64,000 nt of DNA. Source: Alteromonas ponticola. Its GTDB lineage: Bacteria; Pseudomonadota; Gammaproteobacteria; Enterobacterales; Alteromonadaceae. The first letter of the stretch is position 1, and each line of letters begins with the position of its first letter. Where the stretch lies: the NCBI RefSeq assembly GCF_012911815.1, contig NZ_JAATNW010000005.1, forward strand, positions 367,322 through 431,321. Reading direction: 5' to 3'. Below, in pieces: positions 8,496-16,761 of the stretch. The notes beneath the pieces are model-generated. The model was not told the DNA's origin. It saw only the letters and a program-made list of their open reading frames with translations, and ran no database searches. A program made the translations under genes and the position numbers.

Positions 8496-9992
8496 ATGCG
8501 AAATCTCGTGGTCTGTTGCGATGGTACCTGGAACGATCCCGCTAACTCTGATGATGGCGTACCTGCGCCTACTAACGTGCGAAAATTGTTTGAAGCCGTC
8601 GATCTGTCCAGTGTGCAGCCTGTACAGTTGAGTCGTTATCAATCTGGTGTGGGGACCGGTGGTGCAATCGATCGCGTAGTAGGAGGGTTAATTGGGTTAG
8701 GTTTAAGTGAGGATATCTGTGACACCTATCAATGGCTGGCCGACAAGTATCAGGCGGGTGACAGAATTTTTTTATTTGGGTTTAGTCGCGGCGCGTTTAC
8801 CGCACGAAGTCTGGCTGGCATGATAGGGAAATTAGGGCTGGTGGACTTCGCTAAACATAGCAACAGCAGTCGTCAACAATTGGTGAAAAGAATTTATAAA
8901 GAAGGTTATCGTGAAGGGCAGGATCTTGTGGATATCACTTTTCATCAGGATTCTGCAGCAGTTTACTTTATAGGAGTCTGGGATACGGTTGGCGCGCTGG
9001 GGATCCCAGACGATAAAGTGATTCTGGACTTGTTTGATAATCCTGCACAATATCAATTTCATGATACCCGGTTAGGGTCTTATGTAAGTTATGCCAGACA
9101 CGGCGTGGCGATGGATGAAAAACGGGGAAGTTTTTCGCCAACCCTGTGGCAACGTCCTCCTTCAGGCGTGGATATGAAACAAATCTGGTTTCCAGGCGTA
9201 CATTCAGATGTGGGGGGCGGCTACAAGGAAACCGGATTGTCAGATTGCGCGTTAAAATGGATGATTGACGAAGCAACTCAAGTTCCGGAGGGAATTCGAT
9301 TTCACGAAAAAATGGTGACGCAATTAAAACCAGACGCTCAGGATCGACTTCACGATTCCTACACGGGCGTAATGAAAGTATTACAAACTGCACCGCGCGC
9401 TATTCCCGATCTGGATGACAATACCAGCCCGGTCCACTCGTCAGTGCAACAGCGGCGCGACTTGCCGCCAATTAATCAGGGGCGTTATTTCCCCACACGT
9501 ACATTTAACGGCGGAAAAGTTGAGGTTGATATATATGCCAGGCACCATTGGTACTGGACCGGTATCTATTTGCAAAAAGGCAAAGAATATACCTTTAAGG
9601 CCACCGGCGAGTGGAATGACGGTAATGTCAGTACGGGTCCAAAAGGCGCTGATGATGGCAATTTTCAGATTGGCGAGATAGCGCACCTGGCTGGAAACTT
9701 GATGGGGTATGTTGAACAGGGCTGGAAGTTTTTAAGTAAAAAAGAAATGGCTGATTTTTGGGGCTCAAAACGGGTGGAAACCGCAGAATGGTTTTCGCTG
9801 ATGGGCGCGGTATCGTTTCAGGGAAACCCTAAACGAGACGGTACACATCAGCCATTAGATATGTATATCATTGGTGAGCACGCGAAAATCAAGGTGAAAA
9901 ACTCTGGATATCTGTACTGCTTTGCTAATGATGCATGGGGTTTTTACCATAATAATCGGGGGTATGTATCAGTATCGATCACTGCGCATTAG
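8496..9992 (+). CDS. DUF2235 alpha/beta-hydrolase with C-terminal lectin-like domain
   Basis: Predicted serine hydrolase, 498 residues from the ATG at 8496, which has AAGGA seven bases upstream; an in-frame upstream start lacks a ribosome site. Residues 1 to about 290 form the DUF2235 domain: it opens with NLVVCCDGTWND, carries the nucleophile elbow GFSRGAF, and later has WFPGVHSDVGGGY with likely acid and His residues. From about residue 335 onward is a second module with strands such as GIYLQKGKEYTFKATGEW and GYLYCFANDAWGFYHNN, which resemble PA-IL (LecA)-like sugar-binding beta-sandwiches. DUF2235 proteins include type VI phospholipase effectors (Tle1), but no VgrG, PAAR or immunity gene is nearby and no signal peptide is seen. 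Substrate unknown. Confidence 0.82.
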   Translation: MRNLVVCCDGTWNDPANSDDGVPAPTNVRKLFEAVDLSSVQPVQLSRYQSGVGTGGAIDRVVGGLIGLGLSEDICDTYQWLADKYQAGDRIFLFGFSRGAFTARSLAGMIGKLGLVDFAKHSNSSRQQLVKRIYKEGYREGQDLVDITFHQDSAAVYFIGVWDTVGALGIPDDKVILDLFDNPAQYQFHDTRLGSYVSYARHGVAMDEKRGSFSPTLWQRPPSGVDMKQIWFPGVHSDVGGGYKETGLSDCALKWMIDEATQVPEGIRFHEKMVTQLKPDAQDRLHDSYTGVMKVLQTAPRAIPDLDDNTSPVHSSVQQRRDLPPINQGRYFPTRTFNGGKVEVDIYARHHWYWTGIYLQKGKEYTFKATGEWNDGNVSTGPKGADDGNFQIGEIAHLAGNLMGYVEQGWKFLSKKEMADFWGSKRVETAEWFSLMGAVSFQGNPKRDGTHQPLDMYIIGEHAKIKVKNSGYLYCFANDAWGFYHNNRGYVSVSITAH

Positions 9993-10074
9993 AAGTTCGA
10001 AGCGGCTATAAAGTCGCAAATGAAATTGATTTGCAGATGACTTTCTGCCGCAATGTGTCACGGGGGCACAGGTA

Positions 10075-11208
10075 ATGAAGACCAAAGAATGTTCAGCCTA
10101 TATCAAGGCAAATAAAGAAGCTATTTTTTCTGAGTGGGAAAAAATAGCAAATCAGGAAGTCGCTGCAGCTTCAAAAACACCCGATCTGGTAGTTCGCAAC
10201 TATTTACCTTTTTTTATGGATAATCTCATCCATACACTGCAAGAATACCAAGGTGCGCAGGACGAACAGGAATTTGCTGGAATTAACTTTGACGCCAAAT
10301 ACAGTCATGAGCATGGACGCGCCAGAGCGACAATCAGTCACTATGACCTGCGTCAGGTCATTCACGAATATTCGCTCCTGCGCCAGGTGTTGCGGAATCG
10401 TTTGTTAAAAAACAATATTCTTTGCTTCACTTCTTTAGAGATCATAGACCGTTTTGTTGAGAACAGCAGTATGGAGGCGGGGCAGTATTTTGTTGACTCT
10501 ATTCAGGAAGTGCAGGACAAACTCACCGGTATCATTGCCCACGATTTACGCAATCCGATTTCTGTTTCTTTGTCCTATCTGGAGGTTGGCGAGTTGGGGC
10601 TTTTACCTCCGGAAGGTGTTTTTGCAGCGCTTAAAAGAAGCCTGAATCGCACGCTCATTCTGATTCAGGACTTACTTGATACGGCACAGGTAAAAGCGGG
10701 AAGCGGAATGACTTTTCGTTTCGAGCGTACCGATATTATGAAACAGGTGTGTGCCGCAGCCCGAGATGCTGATGACATATATGATAACCCAATAGCATTT
10801 GATGCAACGATAGACAATGCCTCCGGTATTTTTGATCATACCGCCATTCAGCGAGCGGTGGAAAATCTTATTTCCAATGCAATTAAGTATGGCAAAGTAA
10901 AAGCGCCGATCACGGTTGCCATGCAAGGTGACAAAAACAAAGTGTTATTAAGCGTGCATAACGAAGGTTCATTTATAGAAAAAGGAAAGCAAGAGTCTAT
11001 CTTCAACTACCTGTCTCGGGATGATAACAAGACAAACAATCAAAAAGTGGGCTGGGGTTTGGGTTTATTTTTGGTGAAAATGGTGGCCAAAGCGCACAAA
11101 GGTAAAGCGTGGGTCGAAAGCGATAAAGAAACTGGAACAACCTTTTATATTGAACTTGACCGCTATTCGCAGGATGAGAATACTTCATTTTCACAAGTTA
11201 TTGCGTAA
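10075..11208 (+). CDS. Soluble sensor histidine kinase with RsbRD-type N-terminus
   Basis: 377 residues without transmembrane segments. Residues 1 to about 140 are helical and resemble the RsbRD_N sensor domain (IFSEWEKIANQE, SHEHGRARATISHYDLRQVI). HisKA follows with the phospho-acceptor His156 in IIAHDLRNPIS, then a HATPase_c domain with N-box NLISNAIKYG and a G-box GWGLGLFLVKM. The G1 region reads HNEGSF instead of the classical DxGxG, a variant common in this kinase group. No response regulator is adjacent, so it is an orphan. It starts about 80 bases after the DUF2235 stop and may share its transcript. Confidence 0.85.
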   Translation: MKTKECSAYIKANKEAIFSEWEKIANQEVAAASKTPDLVVRNYLPFFMDNLIHTLQEYQGAQDEQEFAGINFDAKYSHEHGRARATISHYDLRQVIHEYSLLRQVLRNRLLKNNILCFTSLEIIDRFVENSSMEAGQYFVDSIQEVQDKLTGIIAHDLRNPISVSLSYLEVGELGLLPPEGVFAALKRSLNRTLILIQDLLDTAQVKAGSGMTFRFERTDIMKQVCAAARDADDIYDNPIAFDATIDNASGIFDHTAIQRAVENLISNAIKYGKVKAPITVAMQGDKNKVLLSVHNEGSFIEKGKQESIFNYLSRDDNKTNNQKVGWGLGLFLVKMVAKAHKGKAWVESDKETGTTFYIELDRYSQDENTSFSQVIA

Positions 11209-11315
11209 GGCAGTCAGAGTGAGTTCAAACCGAGCCATACTTGCTTTTATGATGCTGATTCAGCGCATTGAAAGCAGACCTTTAGGAAAATTGAGCTAAT
11301 GACTTTCCTGTGAGT

Positions 11316-12848
11316 ATGAAAACAAACAAGTTACGAGGTTTCTTCACGGTCATTTTCCTGTTAGCAGGTTTAAATGCCTGCAACGGTGACGGTAGCACAG
11401 GAAGCCCCGCTGCGGACGACAAACAGGATCCTGTTGTAACTAAAAATATAATACTTATGATCACCGATGGTGCCAGTGACGGTACCTGGGACATTGCCAG
11501 TTATTGGACGCAGGGCGAACCACTCAATAAAACGGCTCCCTATAATAAGCTGCCAACGCGATTAGCCATGTCCACGTTCGCGCTTTGGCAGCGCCACTCT
11601 CCTGTAAGCTGTGACAAAAAGAAGGTTCAAGAGGATGGCTATGTGGCTGAGTTAGCGTGGGACACGCACCCTGCTAATCAGGCTCCACCGGGTGATGGTA
11701 GTGCGGGCTCGTCGGCGTATTTCCGGCCTTTTGAAGGTTATAATTATTTAAACCGCAACTATACCGATTCAGCCGCCGCTGCGACCGCGATGGCAACGGG
11801 TGAAAAAACTTATCTGGGGGCGATTGGCGTCGACTATTGTGGTCAGCCGCTCACCAATCTTGTGTCTATCGCTAAGCAGAAAGAGTGGGCAACCGGTGTG
11901 GTTACTTCGGTGCCGTTTAATCATGCTACTCCGGCCGGATTTGCTGCTCACAATACCTTGCGCTCAAACTATCAGCAAATCGCACATGAGATGCTTACCA
12001 GTGGTAAGCTGGATGTGGTAATGGGAGCAGGTCACCCACACTATACCAATGACAATCAGGTGCGTAATGCGGCCGCGTACACCTACATCAGCCAGGCAGA
12101 TTTTGAGCGTTTGCGCAGTGGCAATTTTGTTGCCCAAAATAACCAGAAGCCCTGGCTTCTAATCGAAGATAAAAATGATTTTGAGATGCTGGCAGCTGAC
12201 ATTGCGTCCGACATAGCAAACGAGCAACCGATTATGGGGCTGGTACAGGTAGGGTCAACGTTGCAAGCAAGGCGGGCGTGTAGTAAAAGCAGCACGGTGG
12301 CGTTTACCTGCCCGTTCAATAGCAATGTTCCCACACTCTCTACCCTGGCAAAGGGAGCGCTAAATGCGCTAAGCCGCAATGAGAACGGCATGTTTGTTAT
12401 GATTGAAGGCGGCGCTGTCGACTGGGCCGCCCATGATAACAATTTGTCTGCTCTTATTGAGGAGCAAGTCGACTTTAACCAAACCGTTGCTACCGTCGTT
12501 GAGTGGGTAGAGCGAAATAGTAACTGGCAGGAAACGGTGCTTATCGTCACCAGTGATCACGGTAATGCATTTGTGCTTGGTGAAGATTCAGCGCAAATTC
12601 CATTTGCGCAAGTGACTAACCCAGGTGCACAGAATATGCCCTCGGTGAAATTCTTCAGTAATAACCATACCAATGAATTAGTCAGGGTTTATGCGAAAGG
12701 CAAAGCCAGCAGTAAATTTGAGCAGTACCTTACCGGTACTGATTTTAATTTTCCGGAAAATTATAACCACACCGGAGCCAGTGGGCAGTTTATTGATAAC
12801 ACTGCCATTTTCCACCTTGTTGAAGGGATAATCATGCAACAACAGTGA
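11316..12848 (+). CDS. Alkaline phosphatase family lipoprotein
   Basis: Metal-dependent phosphomonoesterase of the PhoA superfamily, about 510 residues. The ATG at 11316 gives a signal peptide ending in a lipobox (LAGLNAC, Cys22); a GTG two codons upstream is possible. Active-site elements are seen in order: metal ligand Asp in LMITDGASDGT, nucleophile Ser in YTDSAAAATAMATG, acidic and His ligands in MIEGGAVDWAAHDNN, and VTSDHGNAF. It would release phosphate from organic esters at the cell surface. No Pho box was found in the roughly 100 bases upstream, in contrast to pstS, so its phosphate control is uncertain. Confidence 0.9.
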   Translation: MKTNKLRGFFTVIFLLAGLNACNGDGSTGSPAADDKQDPVVTKNIILMITDGASDGTWDIASYWTQGEPLNKTAPYNKLPTRLAMSTFALWQRHSPVSCDKKKVQEDGYVAELAWDTHPANQAPPGDGSAGSSAYFRPFEGYNYLNRNYTDSAAAATAMATGEKTYLGAIGVDYCGQPLTNLVSIAKQKEWATGVVTSVPFNHATPAGFAAHNTLRSNYQQIAHEMLTSGKLDVVMGAGHPHYTNDNQVRNAAAYTYISQADFERLRSGNFVAQNNQKPWLLIEDKNDFEMLAADIASDIANEQPIMGLVQVGSTLQARRACSKSSTVAFTCPFNSNVPTLSTLAKGALNALSRNENGMFVMIEGGAVDWAAHDNNLSALIEEQVDFNQTVATVVEWVERNSNWQETVLIVTSDHGNAFVLGEDSAQIPFAQVTNPGAQNMPSVKFFSNNHTNELVRVYAKGKASSKFEQYLTGTDFNFPENYNHTGASGQFIDNTAIFHLVEGIIMQQQ

Positions 12849-12969
12849 TCGCCATGAGGCACTAAATGTTGTTTAAACAATAAGGAAGACCAACAAGTTG
12901 GCACTGTCTATGCTGTGCGAATGTCATTATCAACGGTTAACCACCAAGTATTAAGTACGAAGAACACCT

Positions 12970-14742
12970 ATGTTGAGCTGGGAAGGCTGGGCTGCATCCA
13001 TTATTACACTAAGTGTGTTGATTCTACTGATCACCACCAAAATTGCGCCACATTTAATCTTAATGGGGGCGTTGGTTATCTTAAGTGTCAGTGGCATTCT
13101 AACCGCCGAAGAGACCTTAATTGGCTTCAGTAACGCCGGGCTGATCACAGTGGCGGCAATGTTTGTCGTGGCCGCCGGTATTCAGGCGTCAGGCGGCGTT
13201 GATTGGCTGGTTAATCGTGTGATGGGCAAGCCGCAAAGCGTGCGCGGAGCCATGTTGCGACTGTTCATGCCGGTAACCACACTCAGTGGATTCTTAAACA
13301 ATACACCGGTTGTCGCCACCATGATCCCGGCGGTTAATACGTGGTGTAAAAGAATTAATATCAGCCCGTCCAAGTTAATGATACCACTAAGTTATGCCTC
13401 AATTTTGGGGGGAACGCTCACCCTGATAGGTACCAGCACCAACCTTGTGGTTAACGGGCAATATCAGGAACTGACCGGAAATCCCGGCTTTTCATTATTT
13501 GCAATCACTGCCGTGGGTTTGCCTGTTGCGATTTTAGGGTCTTTATTCATGTTTTTGCTGGGACCTAAATTATTACCTGACAGTAAGCGAGAATCACCGT
13601 TTGATAATATTCGCGAATTTACCTTCACCCTGGCCGTGGAAGCCAATGGACCATTGGTGGGTAAATCAATCAAGCAGGCCGGGTTACGGGAATTAAAGCG
13701 CTTATTTCTAGTTGAAATAAATCGTCAACATCGAATATTAAACGCAGTCGCCTCCGATGAGATATTGCAGGCGAACGATATTCTGGTGTTTGCCGGTGCC
13801 ACAGATGCAATCGCTGATGTGTTGAATATTGCAGGTCTAAAAACTACGCCAATCAGTGATGCCAGCGAAGACAGCGTTAATTTGCAACGTTTGGTCGAGG
13901 TAGTCGTGTCTCCACATTGTGCCGCGGTGGGGAGCGCGTTACGCGACGTGAACTTTCGTAAGCGCTACGGTGCTGCAGTGGTGGCAGTGGCGCGCAATGC
14001 AGAACGGGTTTCAGGCAATCTGGGTGAAACAGTGTTGGAAGCGGGTGACACTTTGCTTTTGGACGCAAGGCCATCGTTTATGGCACGTCAGCAATACAGT
14101 AAAGACTTTTTGTTAATCCATGAGATCCCGTTCGAGAAAACCCGTCATGAAAAAGCCGTGCTAGGGTGGGGTATCCTGATCACCGCGGTAACGGCGGTCG
14201 GATTTGATCTCATCTCCATGCTGAATGCTGCCCTGTTGGCAGCTGCAACCATGATCATCACGCGCTGCCTGACGCCTGGCCAGGCAGAAAGAAGTCTGGA
14301 TATACCAGTTATCGTTACCATTGCAGCGTCATTTGCACTGGGCATGGCCTTACAGAAAACCGGTGTCGCCTTGTTTTTAGCTAACCAGATAGTCGCCCTG
14401 AGTATGGGAGAAGCGTTACTTTTATTGATATTGACGTATGTCACCGTTTCGTTGCTGACAGAAATTATCACCAATAACGCGGCGGCACTATTAATGATGC
14501 CCATCGTCATCGAAATAACCAACAGCGCATCGCTTAATCCGGTGCCTTTCGTTTTTGCAATAATGATGGCGGCGTCTGCCAGTTTCGCCACGCCCATAGG
14601 GTATCAGACTAACCTCATGGTCTATGGTCCAGGAAACTATCGCTTCAGTGATTTTCTGAAAATTGGCGTTCCCATGAATATTTTAGTCGGGACGGCTACC
14701 TTACTGGTTTTGGCTTTGCTGTATCCGCTATCGGCGCCGTAA
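12970..14742 (+). CDS. SLC13/DASS-type permease with two central RCK-C domains
   Basis: Inner-membrane transporter of 590 residues. Two halves of hydrophobic helices flank a soluble insert (about 205-390) holding two TrkA-C (RCK_C) domains; one reads GLRELKRLFLVEINR. The first transport motif region has SGFLNNTPVVATMIP and GGTLTLIGTSTNLVVN; the mirrored half has ITNNAAALLMMP and ATPIGYQTNLMVYG. This architecture is typical of the bacterial SLC13-like permeases often annotated as sodium/sulfate or dicarboxylate symporters. Substrate cannot be told from sequence. The patatin gene follows 69 bases downstream on the same strand. Confidence 0.88.
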   Translation: MLSWEGWAASIITLSVLILLITTKIAPHLILMGALVILSVSGILTAEETLIGFSNAGLITVAAMFVVAAGIQASGGVDWLVNRVMGKPQSVRGAMLRLFMPVTTLSGFLNNTPVVATMIPAVNTWCKRINISPSKLMIPLSYASILGGTLTLIGTSTNLVVNGQYQELTGNPGFSLFAITAVGLPVAILGSLFMFLLGPKLLPDSKRESPFDNIREFTFTLAVEANGPLVGKSIKQAGLRELKRLFLVEINRQHRILNAVASDEILQANDILVFAGATDAIADVLNIAGLKTTPISDASEDSVNLQRLVEVVVSPHCAAVGSALRDVNFRKRYGAAVVAVARNAERVSGNLGETVLEAGDTLLLDARPSFMARQQYSKDFLLIHEIPFEKTRHEKAVLGWGILITAVTAVGFDLISMLNAALLAAATMIITRCLTPGQAERSLDIPVIVTIAASFALGMALQKTGVALFLANQIVALSMGEALLLLILTYVTVSLLTEIITNNAAALLMMPIVIEITNSASLNPVPFVFAIMMAASASFATPIGYQTNLMVYGPGNYRFSDFLKIGVPMNILVGTATLLVLALLYPLSAP

Positions 14743-14811
14743 ATCAGTTGCAAAATGCAATTTCTCTTCTGGCGCGAGTGAACTACGCTCTAATCAGGAG
14801 GGAAGTTATTT

Positions 14812-15663
14812 ATGCATGTAGCCACGCACACCAACGTCATCGTGCCTATTTTTTCTGGTGGAGGAACGCGGTTTCCTGCTCATATCGGTTGTTTAAAAGC
14901 GTTAGAGGAAATGCAACTGAATTTTCCTGCCCTCGTAGGAGTTTCAGGCGGCTCGATTATCGCTGCACTCTATGCGTGTGGCTATAGCGTTGCAGAGATG
15001 AAAGCACTGGCAGAAGAAACGGACTTTAAACAATTTGCTGACTTTTCGATAATCCGACTCATCCGTGAGGGAGGGTTGTCCAATGGCAATAAATTTGAAA
15101 ACTGGCTTGACGAAAAGTTACATGGAGTAACCTTTAACTGCTTGCCCACTCCTCTCCACATCCTGGCGACCGATATTAATGGCGGGGGGCCGGTATTGTT
15201 CAATCAAAAACTTACACCTGAACTTAAAGTTGCCACCGCGGTGCGTTACTCAATGTCGATCCCTTTAGTTTTTTCGTTTAAGGAATTCGATGATCAGGTG
15301 CTGGTGGATGGGGCGATTTTGTCTGAAGACGAGTTATTCAAGGACTGGCTTCATGATGGCACGCCTTCCGTTTGTTTTAGACTAAAGAGCACAGCCAGTA
15401 AGCAGCCACGAAAAAAACGTAATCGCTTCCCTTTACCAGTGTATTTACTGATGCTAATCCGTGCATTCATGAATGCGCTAAGCAGAGAGTACGTACATGC
15501 TGAATATTGGCAGCATACGGTTGTTATCAATACTGGCGATATTTCCGCTATCGACTTTAAGGCCAACCATCATGCCAAAGAACAGCTATTTAATGTGGGC
15601 TATAATACGACACGGATGATCCTGCCGAAGAAATTAGCCCATGTACAATCTTATCGCGGTTAA
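14812..15663 (+). CDS. Patatin-like phospholipase, short form
   Basis: Predicted lipid acyl hydrolase with a Ser-Asp dyad, 283 residues. The oxyanion-hole motif GGGTRF is at 16-21, the nucleophile elbow GVSGG at 43-47 (Ser45), and the catalytic Asp in VDGAI near 166. There is no signal peptide, so it is cytosolic or membrane-peripheral. An AGGAGGG ribosome site precedes the ATG. It may be co-transcribed with the SLC13 permease. The last four bases overlap the convergent glycosyltransferase gene tail to tail. Confidence 0.9.
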   Translation: MHVATHTNVIVPIFSGGGTRFPAHIGCLKALEEMQLNFPALVGVSGGSIIAALYACGYSVAEMKALAEETDFKQFADFSIIRLIREGGLSNGNKFENWLDEKLHGVTFNCLPTPLHILATDINGGGPVLFNQKLTPELKVATAVRYSMSIPLVFSFKEFDDQVLVDGAILSEDELFKDWLHDGTPSVCFRLKSTASKQPRKKRNRFPLPVYLLMLIRAFMNALSREYVHAEYWQHTVVINTGDISAIDFKANHHAKEQLFNVGYNTTRMILPKKLAHVQSYRG

Positions 15664-16559
15664 GCTGTTTTGTGAGTTGCATCGATAGAGTTGCCGAATT
15701 CATGTTGCATCGTGGGCGTCACCGATAACAGGGTACTGAACTCATAGGCTTTACGTTCATCTTCGGTGGGCAAGCGCAACACATGGATGTTGGTCGACTG
15801 AAAATCATCATTTATCAAGCCTGATTCGGCGAAGCGGAATAACACATCCTGACAAGGGTAGTGCCCCCACTTTTGATGAAATGTTTCCGCATTACGAACA
15901 AAGTCCACCAAGTGATTAATGGGGCATTGATAGTGTTCGCGGTTGGGAATAAACGTGATGGTGTCCACATTTTCAGTTGTCAGACCGGCTTTAAGACAGG
16001 TTTGGAAAAAATCTTCGTCATTTATGCCAAAACCGCTGTAGTTTTCATCAAACCCACCGATTTCTTCCACATCACATTTGGCAATGAAGAACATTGAAGG
16101 GTTATTATTCACGCTGAATGCTTTACGTTCGCCGATGCAGCCAACACGATGGTAGTTCGCCTCGATTTCAGCAAAAGGAAGATCAAGTAGTCCTTTGTCT
16201 ACGCAAAACACCCGAGTGGTTAACACATAACGTTCGGTCCAGGCCTTGGCAAATTGTTCGAGCAGTAAAGGCGAGATGACACTTTCTACATTAAGATACA
16301 GGCAGTGTGTACTGGTAGCGGCAGCAAGGCCCTTGTTTCTGGCGCGAGCAATTTCCAGCCCACCGCTGGATTCAAATTTGTGTTGAATTGGGAAATGTGG
16401 GCTTTTAAGCAACGAGAATTCTGAAGGGGGGTTCATCCAAACCACTACAATTTCATCTGGGCGACGTGAACTTTCCTCAAACTGCTTGATGAGTCTGACG
16501 AGTTGTTGTGTTCTGGTTTTAACTATCACCACGACACTGATGGTAAAGTCGGTTTTCAT
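15660..16559 (-). CDS. Glycosyltransferase family 2-like protein with altered DXD
   Basis: 299 residues, GT-A fold. It opens with ISVVVIVKTRTQQLVRLIKQ, has the nucleotide-sugar region GGLEIARARNKGLAAA, and the acceptor-side motif GGFDENYSGFGINDEDFF typical of the Glyco_transf_7C / GT2 group. At the place where the metal-binding DXD normally follows (CLYLNVES, residues 87-93) it has Asn-Val-Glu, so metal use or activity may differ. No neighbouring polysaccharide cluster apart from the acyltransferase 200 bases upstream on the same strand. A GGAG site six bases before the ATG supports the start. Confidence 0.82.
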   Translation of the reverse strand: MKTDFTISVVVIVKTRTQQLVRLIKQFEESSRRPDEIVVVWMNPPSEFSLLKSPHFPIQHKFESSGGLEIARARNKGLAAATSTHCLYLNVESVISPLLLEQFAKAWTERYVLTTRVFCVDKGLLDLPFAEIEANYHRVGCIGERKAFSVNNNPSMFFIAKCDVEEIGGFDENYSGFGINDEDFFQTCLKAGLTTENVDTITFIPNREHYQCPINHLVDFVRNAETFHQKWGHYPCQDVLFRFAESGLINDDFQSTNIHVLRLPTEDERKAYEFSTLLSVTPTMQHEFGNSIDATHKTA

Positions 16560-16761
16560 TAAGTCACTCCGCTGCGCACGACATTATAAATTCAGTATTG
16601 ATGAGCAAAAAAAGCACCACTTTCAATAGATGCTATCCCGCTGATTTTGAAGGTTATAATAAAATTGCAATTAGACTTAAGTCGCAGATGAGTGCATGAA
16701 TTGAGTAGCTTCTACATTCCGTAGAAAAAGTTACATTAATAAGCTTTCTCAGATGTACAAC

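Noticed and set aside
8496..9992. Type VI secretion effector
   Set aside because: The family includes Tle1 effectors, but there are no VgrG, PAAR, Hcp or immunity genes here, so the role is not supported.
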